A DNA stretch of 6,514 nt from 2-01-FULL-39-10-A sp964525395 (GTDB lineage Bacteria; Patescibacteriota; Microgenomatia; Levybacterales; UBA12049), in assembly GCA_964525395.1 (NCBI GenBank), contig CAZGGU010000032.1, forward strand, positions 1 through 6,514. The letters are read 5' to 3'. Positions 5,178-6,514 of the stretch are shown piece by piece. Made by a program: the position numbers and the translations under genes. The notes under the pieces are model-generated. The model was not told the origin of the DNA. It worked only from the letters and a program-made list of their open reading frames with translations, and ran no database searches. Numbering within the stretch: the first letter of the stretch is position 1; each line of letters begins with the position of its first letter.

Positions 5178-5705
5178 ATGGATGAGATTTTAGAGAATGT
5201 TTATCAATCTGCTTTAGAGCATCGAAGAATTCATGGCTGTGGAGCAGTCCCATATCAGGATGGAAAATTTCTTACAGGTTTTGTTTCATCTGCAAATGCC
5301 AAAAAAATCTTGGAAATTGGAACTGGGGTGGGATATTCAACTGTTTGTTTAGCTTTGGGAAATAGTGACGCTCAAATTGATACTGTAGATAAGGATCCTT
5401 CCCACATTTCTCTAGCCAAACAAAATATCGAAAAATTTGGTCTAAATGTTACTTTTTATGAAACTAAAGCGGAAGAAATACTCCCAAAGCTAAATGGTCC
5501 CTATGATTTAATTTTTTACGATGGATTTGTTCCTCAAAAAAGATTCGTAGCTGAATTTGAAAGATTGTTAAAAAAGAGTGGAATTCTTCTGAGTACCAAT
5601 TTATTTTTAAGCGTTCCTACAGGCGGAGGATATTTAAAATTACTTCAGGAAAATAGTTGGAAAACTGAAGTTCAAGGCGATACAGCTATTTCTATTAAAG
5701 TTTAA
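5178..5705 (+). CDS. class I SAM-dependent methyltransferase, O-methyltransferase-like (175 aa)
   Basis: A Rossmann-fold methyltransferase. Motif I is ILEIGTGVGYST (44-55), the glycine-rich SAM loop. DTVDKDP (68-74) ends strand 2, with D71 the likely SAM-ribose contact. YDLIFYDGF (109-117) is the strand-4 motif, with D115 near the active site. The EIGTGVGYST form and the YDLIFYDG motif point to the caffeoyl-CoA/catechol O-methyltransferase-like group (COG4122). At 175 aa it is shorter than the usual 200-220: the N-terminal helices and the region after strand 5 are reduced, so substrate binding may differ. The substrate is unknown. It is transcribed away from the sulfotransferase cluster. Its stop is 5 nt from the stop of the convergent VOC gene, with no room for separate terminators. 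Confidence 0.88.
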   Translation: MDEILENVYQSALEHRRIHGCGAVPYQDGKFLTGFVSSANAKKILEIGTGVGYSTVCLALGNSDAQIDTVDKDPSHISLAKQNIEKFGLNVTFYETKAEEILPKLNGPYDLIFYDGFVPQKRFVAEFERLLKKSGILLSTNLFLSVPTGGGYLKLLQENSWKTEVQGDTAISIKV

Positions 5706-5710
5706 GAAGT

Positions 5711-6073
5711 TTACTTATTGGAGAATTCAATTATCCATTCGATACCGTATTTATCTCTGAACATACCAAAATACATGCCCATTCCTTCACTCATTGGCAC
5801 TTCTACACTTCCTCCAGCTGAAAGGCCATTAAATATTCTTTCTGCGTCTTCACGGCTTTCTGTGCTAACTGCAATCTTGCTTCTATTTTCATTTTCATTA
5901 ACCCGACCCATGCCTTCTGGAACATTATTCGCAATGAGCATGTTCGTCTTACCGATAGGTAGAGAGATAAACATATCATTTACTTTACTTATTTCTCCGC
6001 CGAAAACTGATTTATAAAAATCGAATGCTTCTTCAGCATTGCCATTAAAATTTATCCAAGGGTTTATTACCAT
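5711..6073 (-). CDS. VOC-superfamily PhnB-like protein (120 aa)
   Basis: The N-terminus INPWINFNGNAEEAFDFYKSVFGGEIS (3-29) is typical of the PhnB/3-demethylubiquinone-methyltransferase-like branch of the vicinal oxygen chelate (glyoxalase-type) superfamily. FISLPIGKTNMLIA (35-48), STESREDAERIFNGLSAGG (70-88) and MYFGMFRDKYGIEWIIEF (100-117) match the later strands in order. The protein is about 20 residues shorter than common relatives, mainly because the loop after GGEI (25-28) is trimmed. It contains no histidine at all. The family's frequent metal-ligand position before the ISLPIG strand is F35, so metal-dependent catalysis is doubtful and a binding role is possible. An element TGATAACAT (complement of 6080-6088) ends 6 nt before the ATG and predicts a leaderless message. 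Confidence 0.9.
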   Translation of the reverse strand: MVINPWINFNGNAEEAFDFYKSVFGGEISKVNDMFISLPIGKTNMLIANNVPEGMGRVNENENRSKIAVSTESREDAERIFNGLSAGGSVEVPMSEGMGMYFGMFRDKYGIEWIIEFSNK

Positions 6074-6079
6074 AAATAT

Positions 6080-6088
6080 ATGTTATCA
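6080..6088 (-). promoter_or_regulatory. candidate extended -10 of the VOC gene
   Basis: The complement reads TGATAACAT: TGn followed by a hexamer with four of six consensus bases, ending 6 nt before the ATG at 6073. Taken alone it is weak. It is reported because the same spacing occurs at 949 and 6236. Confidence 0.35.
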
Positions 6089-6200
6089 AAATACTGCAAA
6101 CTTTAGAAGACCATTTATGGGTCAGCTGTGGCACGAAATCTAGACTTATTACTCAGAAATATCTGCTGGATTTAGTAATTTATATTTCTCTATTAAAATC

Positions 6201-6229
6201 TTGAAGAGCAACTACTAATCTGTAATAAT
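6201..6229 (+). promoter_or_regulatory. promoter of the 63-aa membrane peptide
   Basis: TTGAAG (6201-6206), a 17-nt spacer and AATAAT (6224-6229) preceded by TG (6221-6222). The hexamer ends 6 nt before the ATG at 6236, so transcription is predicted to start at or next to the A of the start codon. The -35 sequence is the same as at the methyltransferase promoter. The rest of the 6074-6200 gap shows no gene. Confidence 0.6.
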
Positions 6230-6235
6230 TGCATT

Positions 6236-6427
6236 ATGGAAGCAGTAATATATTTAATTCTCATTGCAGTGTTGGCGGTTACAATTATTAAAATAATTAC
6301 TTCAGAGAAAACTAAAATTAAAAAAAATGATATTTTTTACTTCAACCGGTATTCAATAGCTCTTATTACCTGTAGTTTTCTATTAGGTATTTTATTATTA
6401 CGAGTAATTAGTCTTATAAATCCTTAA
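6236..6427 (+). CDS. small two-helix membrane protein (63 aa)
   Basis: Two hydrophobic segments are clear: AVIYLILIAVLAVTIIKII (3-21) and IALITCSFLLGILLLRVISL (41-60). They are joined by a short basic loop, SEKTKIKKNDIFYFNRYS (23-40). The positive loop suggests a hairpin with both ends outside and the loop in the cytoplasm. No family is recognised and no catalytic residues are seen. It could be a subunit or modulator of a membrane complex, or a stand-alone small membrane protein. A good promoter ending 6 nt before the ATG is the main reason to believe the gene is real. It stands alone, with no following gene inside the window. Confidence 0.65.
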   Translation: MEAVIYLILIAVLAVTIIKIITSEKTKIKKNDIFYFNRYSIALITCSFLLGILLLRVISLINP

Positions 6428-6480
6428 TTCGTTTTACTCAACTTTATTCTGTGACATCCTTATTTATCAGTGAAAATAAA

Positions 6481-6514
6481 CACTTTGAGCTTGTCGAGTG
6501 GGTCAGCTACCGAA
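6481..6514. repeat. intergenic repeat-like motif cut by the window end
   Basis: The segment contains TTTGAGCTTGTCGAG, which resembles a TCGACAAGCTCA-type intergenic sequence seen dispersed in many bacterial genomes. It is followed by TGGGTCAGCT, a 10-mer also present at 6118-6127. It is more GC-rich than its surroundings and stops at the window edge, so any palindromic partner cannot be seen. Confidence 0.25.

Noticed and set aside
5718..6017. A 99-aa open frame on the plus strand
   Set aside because: It lies entirely antisense to the clear VOC/PhnB gene and has low-complexity Ser/Leu/Pro composition.
1..6514. Alternative genetic code with TGA read as glycine
   Set aside because: TGA ends the GIY-YIG, HAD and sulfotransferase genes at family-appropriate lengths.
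1..6514. CRISPR array or tandem repeats
   Set aside because: No regularly spaced repeats were seen on either strand.

Overview
The window is AT-rich, with small, tightly packed genes on both strands. It looks like the chromosome of an uncultivated bacterium, most plausibly a Candidate Phyla Radiation (Patescibacteria) lineage. This placement is an inference. It rests on the compact gene layout, the tiny stand-alone GIY-YIG gene beside a tRNA, the several small proteins with no recognisable family, and the tRNA lacking an encoded CCA. TGA serves as a stop codon for at least three convincing genes, which argues against the code-25 lineages (Gracilibacteria, Absconditabacteria).

Layout. Positions 1-48 hold the likely C-terminus of a rightward gene. 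Positions 67-949 hold a leftward pair of orphan genes (69 aa, then 221 aa) behind an extended -10 promoter. Positions 950-1175 are non-coding, with a candidate promoter and a strong hairpin. A tRNA-Arg(UCU) follows at 1176-1248. Directly after it is a compact unit of about 400 bp: three consecutive RNA hairpins, a GIY-YIG nuclease gene (1361-1624), and then a second copy of the tRNA 3' end (1629-1646). From 5114 back to 1646 runs a leftward cluster: a sulfotransferase fused to an FGE-like domain, a HAD phosphatase overlapping it by 4 nt, and a large Nudix-like protein. A methyltransferase (5178-5705) is transcribed divergently and meets a VOC/PhnB-like gene (5711-6073) tail to tail. A two-helix membrane peptide (6236-6427) and a cut-off intergenic repeat-like motif end the window.

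The most interesting object is the tRNA-associated unit. The T-loop-to-3'-end segment of tRNA-Arg is duplicated on the far side of the GIY-YIG gene. The interval therefore looks like a minimal mobile element that inserted at, and preserved, the tRNA. It carries a GC-rich structured RNA leader (about 52% GC, against about 26% in the first 100 nt of the ORF). No integrase or transposase lies inside it.

Second in interest is a recurring start-site design. At five starts an extended -10 element (TGn plus a TATAAT-like hexamer) ends only 6-11 nt before the start codon. This predicts leaderless or nearly leaderless mRNAs. Third is the sulfotransferase/FGE-like fusion, which lacks the paired catalytic cysteines of true formylglycine-generating enzymes.
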